The notes beneath the pieces were generated by a model. It was not told where the DNA came from. It was given only the letters and a program-made list of their open reading frames with translations, and did not search any database. Shown one piece after another: positions 31,278 to 42,622 of a DNA stretch of 46,436 bases (within the stretch, counting starts at the first letter, position 1; every line of letters begins with the position of its first letter). The DNA comes from Nemertoderma westbladi. Lineage: Eukaryota > Xenacoelomorpha > Nemertodermatida > Nemertodermatidae. The translations under genes were made by a program, and so were the position numbers. The DNA is taken from contig JAUCBJ010007079.1 of the NCBI GenBank assembly GCA_032718475.1, forward strand, positions 1 to 46,436, written 5' to 3'.

Positions 31278-31708
31278 AATATTTTATTTTCAAGTAAGCG
31301 TGAAATAAAGTAAATTATGGGGTGCTATATAAACAACGCGGCTTGAAATAAAGTAACAGTATTATTTCAGTATAATATCTTTAACATATTAATTTTATTG
31401 TAACTAAGTCAGTAAGTAGCTGTATTATCTTATCTACGGTCGGCGCTGTTAGATAAGCTTATTATAGTGTCAGGTGTTGTTGCTGTGTTGCTAAGCAACA
31501 TTCCCATCTCACTATTGTATCGAACAGCTGTAATCGAAATCTCAGGTTTTGGGGGGGAGGTGAGATAGGTGCTACTATTTAGAGTATTGTACAATATTGT
31601 CACTCCGCCACAATATTCGATTTAAATAAAGTACGTACCCGTATTTCAATTCAAATAAGTAATGCGTTAACATCCAGTGGGTGCATTGATGGATATTCCC
31701 GGAAAATG
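31278..31708. other. Non-coding stretch between rve fragment and reversed LTR
   Basis: No ORF of note. GAAATAAAGTAA occurs twice (near 31300 and 31345). A G-run at 31550-31560 and the words ATCCAGTGGGTG and GGATATTCCCGG near 31670-31702, which resemble LTR text, are the only structures seen. Confidence 0.4.
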
Positions 31709-32883
31709 TGTAAAAGCTTTTGTGGGATAACTGATACGTTTGCCTTTGCTGGCCAGTTCACCCCCGGTCGCTAGAATACTCTAAAAGGGAGCTATAGCTA
31801 AAATAGTGCAAGCTACCAGCTTATTGGCTGATGTGCTGTACGGAGGTATCTGGGCTCAGTTTAATCGGCCAACCAGCTTAGAGAGGTTGCCTAAGCCCTG
31901 CTGTCCGTATCGGCCAATAGAATTTGAGTGGGCGTTGATTTCGACCTATCCCAGAGCTACTGAACTGAATTTCCTATCTCTATGCTCATCCTCTGTGTTG
32001 AACGGGAGCTTCGTGGAATAAGGGTAGTTGGTATCCTCGTATAGTTATTCTAGTCATATGATTCTTTATATGATTCTGTTGTTGTGTTCCCATTTTTCGC
32101 CATAACACCGGCTTTTGGGAAGAACTCCAGTAAAACTGCTTAAATTATCGAAAGTATAACTGTTACCTCACTAACGGCGGTCTTACCTAACTCACTTAAT
32201 TTAACTGCACTAATCATATTTTTCTACTGTTATTTACCGTCAGTTATTAATTGTATCTATTTGTTGATGAAATATTGCCCTTTGGAGAATACAGATAAAT
32301 CACCCAAATTTCCCAATTTTCTTGATACACTACAGGTTAGAGAGACAGGCTATATATAACAATTGCGATTTATATTAATGTGGTGTGTATTGAATCTAAT
32401 GTTATTTAGCAGACCCTACATGAGTCAATTGCTGCTCTCTTTATGTGTGATCAAATATACTGACGGTCGGCAGAATAGTGTGCATGATTGTGAGTGGTAA
32501 CAAAGTATTTCCTAAAGAATACGCCTTATACTTTAATCATAAGCGGTATCGTTGCGTTTAGTATAAGTCCTAGTTCTGTTTAAATAGATAGAGCGCCACG
32601 TCCTAAAGGAACTGTTAATATTTCCCGAAAGCCAATAATATCTGTCAGAAATTAATTATTAACGATCTATCGAATAATACAGTAGGTTTACACTGCAACC
32701 TTACACTGCAATAATAAAATTTAAGCATCCGAATTCAGCCTCCCGGGTGTAGATCCATCGGGTGAATGATCGCGCATGGGCTGATTTCGGCTAATGTTTT
32801 GTTTATTAGCATAAAATATTGTCGTATGCTAAAGGTGTTTTAATTAACTAAAAGACATATAAATTTTGGCAGGTTAAATTCTG
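31709..32883 (+). repeat. Truncated LTR of the element 2/3 family, opposite orientation
   Basis: Begins TGTAAAAGCTTTTG, the element-strand start of this LTR family. It runs in reverse orientation relative to 40251-41499, with roughly 75-90% identity by segment. It includes the conserved GCGCCACGTCC block (about 32591-32601). It stops after TTTTGGCAGGTTAAA: the last 25-30 bp of the family LTR, up to GCGCGAACA, are missing. Copy B of the segmental duplication begins at 32884. No partner LTR or internal region of its own is seen. Confidence 0.8.
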
Positions 32884-33768
32884 GCAATGTGATCGCCAGA
32901 ATGACAAGCGGGGGAAGGGAAGACATTCAATAACTGCACATTTTCTTTCCCAGGACTCGAAATAGTGACATGTAAAGATGTTATACGAGTCCTTATGTTC
33001 TGAACTCCATATATCTGTCGTACCAGCAAACCAAGTAATGCTCTTCATCACGTCCATGACCTTTCGCCGCACTCTAGTGTAAATATCCGGCAATATTACC
33101 GTGCGAATTAGAAAATCGCTTGGAATCAGAAAACGTGGATTAATTGTATTAATGAAAACTTGGAAGGATCGTTTATTAACTAGGTTGTATGGCAACATTT
33201 CATCCACCAACATTTCATCCACCAACATTTCCATTTGCAAATAGTTAAGATCTATCTGAAGTTTGTTACCTTTTGAATTGTGTTCCTTTCATAACATCAG
33301 CTCACTGAGACTCGTCTGTCTTAAAGGCGTAGACCTAATATGAATGGCAGGGGTATCTACAGCTGGCGCTACCGGGTATTCGTTTTCTTTAGGGGCATCT
33401 GTTAAATTAACCCCAGTTGGGTGGATGGAGTAGGAGTACGGATATTAATGGTACTACCTGTACCAGTACTAATAGAACTCGTACTGGAACTGGAGAGACC
33501 ATTACCAGTAGACCTACTCACGTTATTTTTATCAATGATATAGATAGAACTTTTCTTATTTTTATCAATTTCTTCCACTATCTTCGTTTCCTCTTCGTCT
33601 CGTTTTACTTGGTGGAATGGAGTTTTGTGTTTTGCTTTCAGATGGCCAAATAAATTCCCTGTGCCGAAAGTACAGTATGTGGTTTATATTTGGTTCTCCT
33701 CGAAATGCGCGTGTTGCATTCGTTCTCTTGCGTTTCGCATCTGCCCTCTCGCATGCGAGTGATCGCAT
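32884..33768 (-). pseudogene. hAT transposase pseudogene, copy B (C-terminally cut)
   Basis: Same breaks as copy A. The part from LPYNLVNKRSFQVF to WERKCAVIECLPFPRLSFWR is one open frame here (33240 to 32884). A codon-region difference near 33120 that shifts the frame in copy A is not present. The BED-finger end and linker lie at about 33370-33700. The catalytic region is truncated at 32884 by the junction with the LTR. Confidence 0.75.
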
Positions 33769-35119
33769 ATTAATCGCACTGAATAACTTGTATTAGGAAT
33801 AACTTTAACTTGTATATGTCAAACCACTTAAATTAGCCACTGGCACAGGAAATATACACTCCAGCATTACCCGCATGATATTGTATTTGATAAGATTTAC
33901 AGTAATTCAAGTAAATCTAACCTACCGTCATGGCTATACTATAGGCATACTATAGGTATGTCGTACACTCTTAAATGAACAAAAACATTCTCTTCACTCA
34001 GTAAATACAGTAACTGTATTACTAGAGACGGCGTCAAGACGCCGTTAAGCAAGTCGGAAGTCATCAATCAAATGTAAATTCCATCAACAAGCTGTCATTG
34101 GTGTTATTTTACCATTGCGCCTATGGCGTTTTTTCGTTTATGTCTATTTTTCGAGCCCACGGCTCATGGACGAAATAGCGGAACATACCAGGGACCTTAG
34201 AATCGTGGTATCTAGCCGCTGTGAAAATTTCATCAAAATCGTTAGAGTAGTTTTGGCTGTAGATCAGTCAGTCAGCCAGCCAGCCAGCCAGCCAGTCAGT
34301 CAGCCAGTCAGCCAACAATTCTTACAGTAATCAAGTCCTACGACTTGCTAATTAATGCACAGATATCTTAACAGATCAACATACTGTACAGTATAGCAGA
34401 GTTGCAGATCCCTATAACTCTTAAACTAACATGGTTATCAGCGAATGGGAATTCAATAAATTTTAAATTAAAGCTTTGATAGCATTCTATAAAGAATTAT
34501 GATTTTCGTGGGAAAATCGGGTTCATGTAGGCCAATACAGTGTTACAGTTTACAGTAATTGTATTAGCTGGCTCAGCGTCTTTTCCACAATGTACGCAGA
34601 AGATACCAGAAGATTTGGATTTTAAATGTGTTTATTAGTAATTCGCATTTAGTACCAGTACTACTGTAGTAATTCAATACAGGTAATTCGCACCCTGCAC
34701 TACAATGCAAAGCTAAGCCAAATGGCCAAATGAAATAGAAGCACCAGTGAAAATTTTCATTCTTAAAATGCAAAATTAAAAAGAAACCTGAGCGAAATTT
34801 TTTCATTTTAACAATATAAAATGATAATGAAACTTTTTGAAATTTTTTGTGGCAAATTCTTGTTGATACTTCTCCACTTTGCACGAACTTTATCGCCGCC
34901 CACACTGCGGGTTCGGCGGTGTACTTGTCACTCTGCGTGGTGCAAAATCGTCATTACGCGGCTTTACACCACGTATTTCTCTTGTACATGGAAGAATCTT
35001 CAGAGTTTCATGTAGCAATTCCAGCCTGGTATTAGCATTAGAAATTCTGGAATTACAAATTTTATTGTAAAATGTAATTGCTGCCAGTACAAGTACCATT
35101 TTGATAATCAATTCGATCC
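33769..35119. other. Spacer within copy B
   Basis: Equivalent of 24901-25930 apart from the MITE-like insert. No recognised coding sequence. Confidence 0.4.
34021..34350. mobile_element. MITE-like insertion in copy B
   Basis: Absent from copy A at 25140. The insert lies between two TTA words; copy A reads TATTATTAATG at the same place. Inner terminal inverted repeats TTAAGCAAGTCG (34045) and CGACTTGCTAA (34341) are visible. To the left is a GGCGTC-AA-GACGCC hairpin. The middle holds the phrase CATCAAAATCGTTAGAGTAG and then a CAGC/CAGT tetranucleotide array (34266-34315). A TTA duplication would suit a PIF/Harbinger-type MITE, but the terminal repeats are short. Confidence 0.6.
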
Positions 35120-35128
35120 CTTTCTTTG

Positions 35129-36880
35129 TCTTACGGACTAGGCTATGCTATGCAGCTTTGGATGGAGTCGAGACGCAATCTACTCATAAGAGGAAACATG
35201 ATTTATTGGAAACTGTTCAGAATGTGATTAGTATTAGTACAGGTAGCTGTCACAATGCTCCAAGTGCTGGTGGTGAGAATCTTATGATAATCTTGTGATA
35301 GTGATGAGAGTTTGGACAGTAACACAGATTTTAGTTTTGGGGATAAGGATGAAGTTGAAGACCATAGTTTTGCAGATGAATGTCATTCTGCTTCTGGGAA
35401 TGAATTGTGTTGCAAACTTTATGGTTGGCAGAGAAAGACTGGTATTTCCTATAGCTGCTTATCCAGTTTACTGAACATTTTAAACAAGTTCCATCCCAAT
35501 TTACCATTGAGTTCTAAAACTCTGGTCGAGATGCATAGAACTCAAGATTTTATTACTAAACAGACGACTGTTCCATGTGTTCCATGTGTTCCATGTGTTC
35601 CATGTGTTCCATGTGTTCCATGTGTTCCATGTGCAGGTGGTTTTATGGTGTTTCTTGGCTTTCCTGAATTGCCTCAAAATACGCAATTATGTCAAATATT
35701 GATGGCTTACCCATCTCTAAGTCATCTAATTTGTCACTATGGCCCATATTGGCCAGTCGTATTGGACTTGGCTACAAAGCTTTCAGTGTTGGAATTTGGG
35801 CAGGATATTGTAAACCAAATAATATGGTTGAATATTTACAACCTTTGTTAGATTGCCTGGCATAACCTTAAAATAACCTTTGGCTAAAACCAAATTTACA
35901 ATTAATGGTTGCTGATGCCCCAGCTTGAGCTATGCTTGGAGGAACCAAATTCGTCAGTGGTTATGCCTGCTGTACAGTTTGCAAAATTGTAGGAATATAT
36001 ATAGTCACCAATTTCATAAGATAATTTTTCCTGGGAGGGAAGGCATGATAACGATTATAGCACCATTTCAGACGAAGAACATCAGTACTTGTATCACCAT
36101 TGCATAAATATATCCCAATTTCTAGTGGTTTTGCATTTGACTATATGCATTGTCTTTGTCTCGGAGTTGTGAGACAGTTGATTAAGTACTGGTATGGAAC
36201 ATCCACCCTTCGAGTCTCTCTACAATGCATTTTATCATCAACTGTCTTGAAAGCTAGATTAAATAGCTTTTAGTTGAGTTTGGATCAGCAATGGCTCATG
36301 TCGTTAACCGTCACCTTCGTGGATTTGATTCTCTTGAACATTTCAAGGCCATGGAATTTCGGAGATTTATAGCTTATGCAGCACCTCTAATGAAAGGGTT
36401 CCTACCAAATAAATACTTTGACCACTTTCAGATCAGCTAGCAATGCAGTCAAATTACCCCTTGACTGATTATGCCAGTAACCTCATAAATTTCTTTAGCG
36501 GATCCTTGAGTGAGTTATATACAGAACATGCGTTAACTTATAATAATATGCATATACTGACACATCGTGCCGATTTTTGCATACGTTTTGGGTGTTTAGA
36601 TCGATGGTCAGCATTTCGATTTGAATCATTTAAGAGCAAATTAAAACGGGATCTTTTTTCTCGAAATGCAAATTTAATTGTTCGAGAGGCACCATCCAAA
36701 GCTGAAGTACTTGTTGCTGGAGATGTTGAAGGACCTAATAAGTCCATTAAGCGTGGGGATTGTATAAAGTTTGATGAAATGTTTATTGTTGTTCAAAGTT
36801 ATACTGTGAACACACAAGTAATTACAGGTCACAAGCTGAAATTTTTTGACTTATGCTTATACCATTCCTTGTTTGAGTGA
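35129..36880 (+). pseudogene. CACTA/EnSpm-like transposase remnant, copy B
   Basis: Same order and same frame breaks as copy A, including the frame change before NIDGLPISKSSNLSLWPIL. The Val-Pro-Cys run has seven units. Unlike copy A, the C-terminal part 36443-36880 is one open frame of 145 codons, with ALTYNNMHILTHRADFCIRF and FRFESFKSKLKRDL, the usual end domain of these transposases. The protein as a whole cannot be made. Confidence 0.8.
35570..35632. repeat. 9-bp minisatellite GTTCCATGT, seven units
   Basis: Seven perfect units at the position where copy A has nine. Confidence 0.95.
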
Positions 36881-37474
36881 ATTGTATGGTGAAGGGTACT
36901 ACATTTCTGATGGTTTGACCTCTATTGGTAATCCATGTGTATTTCAGTGGTGTATTGCAATGCCTTCAAAATATGCTGGTTATAGTGATGCATATTATGT
37001 GACAAGGTTGTGTAACTGAATTGAAAACGGTATATTAATACCGTTAGTACTACAAACTATCAGACCATTACGGTACTAGGCCTTGTATAAACTAAAGAAC
37101 ATTATTACTATTACATAACTGAAATTGGTTTTAAGTAATATTAGTTATTCTCTAAATGTTCTAAACAATTGATATGGATATTACACACGCAATTGTATAT
37201 TGTCAGCATGACAAGCAATATGGTCGGTTGACTTAGAGAGAGAACTTAGGAATTTTTAATGGGATTTAATTTGCAAAGTTAAAACATATGAAGTAAAATA
37301 TGGTGGTGGTGAATATTATAGAGCTGAAATTATAATATATGGTAATATGATTGACAATAACTTCCTTTGCTCAGGATATGAAAGCTAATGGTTATTCATT
37401 TAAACAACTGACGACAGGAAATTCAAACCCAGGATATCCAGAGTAATCAATGACCTCATTTCCGGAGCTATCAT
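36881..37474 (+). other. Decayed coding stretch after the CACTA-like remnant, copy B
   Basis: Equivalent of 27691-28288, with a handful of base differences and no long ORF. Confidence 0.35.
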
Positions 37475-38002
37475 TTGATTGGTCCACCCTTGCAGTCATC
37501 ATGTGAAGAGAACCTTCAATCCAGACGTGGTAAATCAACATTATCTTTACCTCTGCCATTTCCAAGACCAAATTCCATTGGCAAAGCAACTAACATCAAT
37601 GAAGATATGCCCGATGGGGTGGGCATTGGTAGTGCTGCTGCTGGCAATAAAGACATACCCATGCTCGATGATGTTGGCATTGGTAGCGCAGCTACTGGCA
37701 ATGAAGACACGTCTCGGTTAAGCTGTCTCGCTATGAGCCGAATCCCGAATAATCATTCATTATCATATCTTAGTGATAGGCAATTGCTAGAAGCTAATTT
37801 TCGATGGACCTGTGAACTTTGGCGCTCACTCAGAAGTATAAATACACAGTTTGGGATAATGAAGAAGAATACCGGTAAACATATTGATAAATCTGTTACT
37901 GGTATCCATGAATCAGAAGAAGTTGAAATTACACCTGCATCCTCATTGGAGGAATTAAAGGATCTCTTAATGCCCGGTCTTTTGGAACTATTAACCCTTT
38001 AA
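37475..38002 (+). pseudogene. Second ORF of the CACTA-like block, copy B
   Basis: 175 codons, with the same protein as 28289-28816. See that entry for motifs. The lack of any amino-acid change reflects the recent duplication and is not evidence of function. Confidence 0.45.
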
Positions 38003-38011
38003 CTCCCACGG

Positions 38012-38111
38012 GACTCCTAAGGCCCAGATTTTAAATAGTCAGTATTATCCCCTAATTTTGTACTCCTAAGGCCCAAATTTTAACTAGCCAGTATTATCCC
38101 CTAATTTTGTA
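38012..38111. repeat. 50-bp tandem duplication, copy B
   Basis: Equivalent of 28822-28925. ACTCCTAAGGCCCA occurs at about 38014 and 38063. Confidence 0.85.
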
Positions 38112-38574
38112 AAAAACATGTTATAAAGTATATCATCATGTAGAAATGCATTCCATTTTACTAAAAAGTAGTGTATCTCGTAATGAAACATAAATTTAAT
38201 GACAAAATAATTGCTTTTTATGTTGAACGATTGACAGGTAGTGACAATAACTTTCTATCTATTAAAATCTATTAAATTAATCTATTAAAATAACATATAA
38301 ACACTGTTTACTGCCACAAATCATGGTATATTGGTTAAATCAATAATTTATGAATCAATGTAATAAGTTGTGAGCCATAATATGACGTTTTTCCTAGAGC
38401 GCAGACATATTTTTCATGTTGGTACCGATTAGTCCCTCTGGTAGCTAAGGACAATTTTTGTAATCTGGTTGGACGGCCTAACTACTACGGAAAGTACAGC
38501 AGTATACTGGTTGGTAGACTTGTAGTGGTACTGCCAATTGCAGCTGTCTGTACATTACAGCATTACATCAGTAT

Positions 38575-38788
38575 ACTGTGTACTGTATACTGGTGACTGG
38601 TATAGTGTTACATGGTAGGCCAATGGACAACTCAGCAACTGTCTGACTAATGCTTACCGGTAGTCTTCATATTGCTGTATTAATACAGCAATATGAAGAC
38701 TACCGGTAAGCATTAGTCAGACAGTTGCTGAGTTGTCCATTGGCCTACCATGTAACACTATACCAGTCACCAGTATACAGTACACAGT
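38575..38788. repeat. Perfect 214-bp palindrome with no spacer
   Basis: The left arm (38575-38681) and right arm (38682-38788) are exact reverse complements over 107 bp, centred on CTGTATT|AATACAG. The match stops at 38574/38789. Absent from copy A. Confidence 0.95.
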
Positions 38789-39036
38789 CACCAGTATTAG
38801 CCTACCAGTTGCCAGTACCGGTTTGCAGTATATATAGGTAAAGTAGGCCTGCAAGTTCATAGTTACAATACAAGTTTAACCGTTCAGTTGACACATATGC
38901 TGAGCCTAGTTGTGTAGGTAGGCAGGTCCACTATGCCTATGGCATTGGCCTAATAGTGTAATAGCGCTATCAGCTGATCAGTCCATGATTATGATACTAC
39001 TACCAGACCAGTGTCCACTGCCAACTGCAGCACTAC

Positions 39037-39116
39037 CACTGGCCCTAGCCTAGCCTAGTACGATAGCCATACTAACATGTACTAGGCTATCGTACTAGGC
39101 TAGGCTAGGGCCAGTG
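39037..39116. repeat. Perfect 31-bp inverted repeat, 18-bp spacer
   Basis: Arms 39037-39067 and 39086-39116 are exact reverse complements, starting CACTGGCCCTAGCC and ending GGCTAGGGCCAGTG. Confidence 0.95.
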
Positions 39117-39117
39117 G

Positions 39118-39242
39118 GATCAGTTCAGTTCAACAGTTCTACCGGAACTGATATAGTCTAAAAATGATAATATGGTCTATCATACCATATTATCATTTTT
39201 AGACTATATCAGTTCCGGTAGAACTGTTGAACTGAACTGATC
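39118..39242. repeat. Perfect 58-bp inverted repeat, 9-bp spacer
   Basis: Arms 39118-39175 and 39185-39242 are exact reverse complements, beginning GATCAGTTCAGTTC, with the spacer TCTATCATA. It starts one base after the previous inverted repeat. Confidence 0.95.
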
Positions 39243-39303
39243 TGCTGATGAAGTTGATAGTAGCCCTACCACTTTCCGTTTTGGTCTTGCTACAAGTTTT
39301 TGT

Positions 39304-40192
39304 GATGGATATTGGTAGAAAGAAAGTATTTGAGTTATCCAATCCAACAAGTCAAGAAGTCTATGCACTGTAAAACTCAGTGGATTCAGATGCCAGCAGT
39401 GATATAGATAATTTGATGAATGATTCTGATACCGAATTTTTTACAGGGGAAAACTTGAATGATGAAGATGTACCAATAGGCCTGAACTTGGATGTAGGGT
39501 CTGTCTCAACTCAGGGCGGTCCTATTGGAGTTGCTGATGCGAATATATATATTGGAGTTCCTGATGCACTTAAATCCACAATTCCGATATCTATATCTGG
39601 TTGTACTATTCCAACTTCCAGTAGGCCTACTACCAGTAACGAACGGTATTCAAATTCCGACTACCGGTACTTCCACTTCCACTACCAGTACCGGTCAAAT
39701 TCCAATTACTGGTAGTTCCACTACCGGTACTATTCAAATTCCAACTACCGGAACTATTAAAATTCCAACTACCACCAGTACCAGTGCTAACGCTACTATT
39801 ACCAGCATTATAGGAGGTGTTAAACCCACAGATTTCATCAAATGGACTAACAAAATTAAGTCAAACCCCCAAATGAATGTAAATTATCAAGTAAAGTTCT
39901 CCAATCACCGCTTCAAGTATTCGGGAAAACCACAAACCTTCCAGAACTCATAGACCTACTTACCAATGAGTCAATACGATATTCTGAACAAAAGGGCTGT
40001 ACATTCACAATCACTGGTGAAGGAATGAAGGCGTTACTCGGTATTAATTATGTTACGTCAATCAACAAGTTACCATCCATTGTAGATTACTGGCCAACAA
40101 ACATATTTGTAGGAAACCGCGGAAACAGAATATTATGACTCGTAATATTCTACAGAATCTTCATTTCGTGGATAATTCCAAAGGGGTGCTGG
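39304..40192 (+). pseudogene. piggyBac transposase N-terminal remnant, copy B
   Basis: Begins at ATG 39304 with MDIGRKKVFELSNPTSQEVY, then an in-frame TAA at 39370. The frame reopens with DASSDIDNLMNDSDTEFF, the acidic N-terminus usual in piggyBac proteins. A 4-bp insertion (ACGA near 39640) shifts the frame relative to copy A. Then follow the Thr/Ser-rich repeats, KGCTFTITGEGMKALLGINY, NKLPSIVDYWPT and ILQNLHFVDNSK. The catalytic core is absent: the sequence passes into foldback sequence near 40192 and then into element 3. Confidence 0.78.
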
Positions 40193-40250
40193 TCAGGTCA
40201 CCTCGCCGCAAGTCATCTTGCCGCAGATAATGCGCGGCGAGGTGTCTTGT

Positions 40251-41499
40251 TGTTCGCGCTTTTGAAGACCTTTAGCAGTTTAACCTGCCAAAATTTATAT
40301 GTCTTTTAGTTAATTAAAACCACTTTAGCATACGACAATATTTTATGCTAATACGCAAAACACTAGCCGAAGTCAGCCCATGCGCGATCATTCACCCGAT
40401 GGATCTACACCCGGGAGACTGAATTCGGATGCTTAAATTTTATTATTGCAGTGTAAGGTTGCAGTGTATACCTACTGTATTATTCGATAGATCGTTAATA
40501 ATTAATCTCTGACAGATATTATTGGCTTTCGGGAAATATTAACAGTTCCTTTAGGACGTGGCGCTTTATCTATTTAAACAGAACTAAGACTTATACTAAA
40601 ACGCAACGATACTGCTTATGATTGAAGTATAAAGCGTATTCTTTAGGAAATACTTTGTTACCAATCACAATCATACACACTATTCTGCCGACCGTCAGTA
40701 TATTTGATCACACATAAAGAGAGCAGCAATTGACTCACGTAGGGTCTGCTAAATAACATTGGATTCAATACACACCACATTAATATAAATCGCAATTGTT
40801 ATGTATAGCCGGTCTCTCTAACCTGTAGTGTATCAAGAAAATTGGGAATTTGGGTGATTTATCCGTATTATCCAAAGAGCAATATTTCCATCAACAAATA
40901 GGTACAATTAATAACTGACGGTAAAATAACAGTACAAACAATATGATTAATGCAATTAAATTAAGTGAGCATGTTAATTAGTGAGTTATTGAGTAAGTGA
41001 GTAGGTAACAGTTTATACTTTCGATAATTTAAGCAGTTTACTAGAGTTCTTCCCAAAAGGCCGGTGTTTCTGGCTTAGACAGCAATAACAACAAAGTATC
41101 AAGTAAAAACAGTAAGACTGAACACTCTCCTTATGATCGACCGAAAAGCTACACGTCGACAGGAAAAATCGCTCTGATTGGCTCAAGCCAAACAAAGAAC
41201 CATGCATCCAATGGCTGTTTCCATGTCAGCAACCAGCTGTTAGATGTCGTAATATGAATCATCACGGCTAAGCTGTGAAAGGTAGTTGGTGCATTACAGG
41301 TTTTTTGCCTTACCATGTCCGCCAAAACACGTATATAGCAGAATGACTTTTATGTCCGTTAAAACACCTGTAACGGTACCTTGCGGGCGAGGGGAATATA
41401 TATACAGTTAGAGAACCTTTTTTAGAGTATTCCAGCGCCTGGGGGGAAACTGGATTGCGAAGCAAAAGGGGCCAGTTAGATCCCACAGAAGCTTTTACA
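40251..41499 (-). repeat. Element 3 LTR (3' LTR in element orientation)
   Basis: 1249 bp, beginning TGTTCGCGC and ending GCTTTTACA on the plus strand, the same ends as element 2. It holds the conserved block with GGACGTGGCGCTTTATC at about 40554. It is followed by the same candidate polypurine tract as in element 2 (41500-41518). Confidence 0.88.
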
Positions 41500-41577
41500 C
41501 CGCTCCCAGAAAATGGGATTTAAGTCTATAAAATATACAAAATCACAGTTTCTAAAATATAAAAATACTCTAAACAG

Positions 41578-42622
41578 TTAGTCTTTCTTGCGCGGACGGC
41601 GTTTACGCAGCTTTTTAAAGCTAGCAAGAGTCCTTTTCTCTTTGGGGCGAGCCACTTTACGAGGAGGGCTATAACTCCTGGGTGAAGGGTGCAATATGAT
41701 TGCATCAGAAGGTATGGGATTGCGATCGGTATATCCGCCGGTCGAAGTACCGGGTTGATTGACATCAACGTCCGGGGAGAGGGGTCTAACGGCTTTGAGA
41801 GCTCGTTTCAAGACAGCCGCTCTTACGGGTCCTGTACGAGTGGTCTGCACGAGGGCCGTGGGTGGACCATAAGTAGTTAGAAACTTCCTTGGTTTAATGG
41901 TTCTTTCCAACTCGCGTTCGCGGGCTCGGTACTCGTAAGGCCGTCGATATACTTCTTGTAACTCAGGGTGTGAGTTGACGAATAAGTCTCCATAGGCAGG
42001 GTCTTGACGGATAAAGTTTATTAAGTTATACGAATTGATGTCACTCGGATTAATGCTCCTGAGGAATTTGCGTACATATTTGGTTGAAATACATTCTCCA
42101 ACGCGCTTCAATAGTTCATAACTTGATAGGCGCGATTTCTGCTCGACGGAGGCAAACAAATATGGATGGAACGCATAAACTCCTTCGTAGGCGCGTCCAG
42201 GATAATAGCGATGGCGTGAATCACAATATAAATCAGTGTTCGCTTCCCAAGCTCTGATGTAACGTAGTGTGATCATTTCATCTACGCTTTCCAAATCGTG
42301 ATTAAAAGGGCAATCGAAACTGGCGTGTCCTTTTAATTGACAATGATGGCATTGAGTCATAAATTGGGGGCAGACAGCAAAAATGTGCAAATTATTAAGC
42401 CGACAATATGCACAATAGATTTCCATCGACGGTTGCTCGTGGAAATAGGAACAGATATCGTTGGTGTCCATAGACGTAATATGGTCTCTCGATGCGCACA
42501 GCCGACAACGTTGTCGAGAAACATAGTTGGCATGGCGATAATCGTACGCAGTGAGACACTGTGGACCTTGATACCATAATCGTTGTCGCTGTTCCGAGCG
42601 CGATAGGCTGAATCTCCTCAGA
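41578..42622 (-). CDS. ORF-Y: zinc-knuckle protein in env position
   Basis: From ATG 42471 it encodes 297 residues, but the frame is open without an ATG up to 42622, a few bases before the ORF-X stop and in the -1 frame relative to it. The upstream part adds a Cys pair (CRLC). From the ATG there is CAYC at residues 20-23 and a perfect CCHC knuckle (CHHCQLKGHASFDC, residues 41-54). A Tyr/Arg-rich middle follows, then a very basic end (KKLRKRRPRKKD). No signal peptide or membrane segment is seen, so it is not an envelope protein. It could bind nucleic acid. No family recognised. Its C-terminus is conserved in element 2. Confidence 0.7.

Larger units (their letters stand above)
32884..40250. repeat. 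Segmental duplication, copy B
   Basis: About 99% identical to 24018-29936. The left end is cut in the middle of the hAT pseudogene where it abuts the truncated LTR. The right end is cut exactly at the LTR of element 3 (40251), where copy A continues uninterrupted. It has an extra 330-bp insert and an extra 1.14-kb segment compared with copy A. Confidence 0.9.

Noticed and set aside
36443-36880. Intact host gene
   Set aside because: The open frame is only the C-terminal domain of a CACTA-like transposase whose upstream parts are broken.
31709-41499. A giant DNA transposon with 1.2-kb terminal inverted repeats
   Set aside because: The inverted sequences are LTRs of a known family in this window, one is truncated and they are clearly diverged, so they are independent LTRs bracketing the block.
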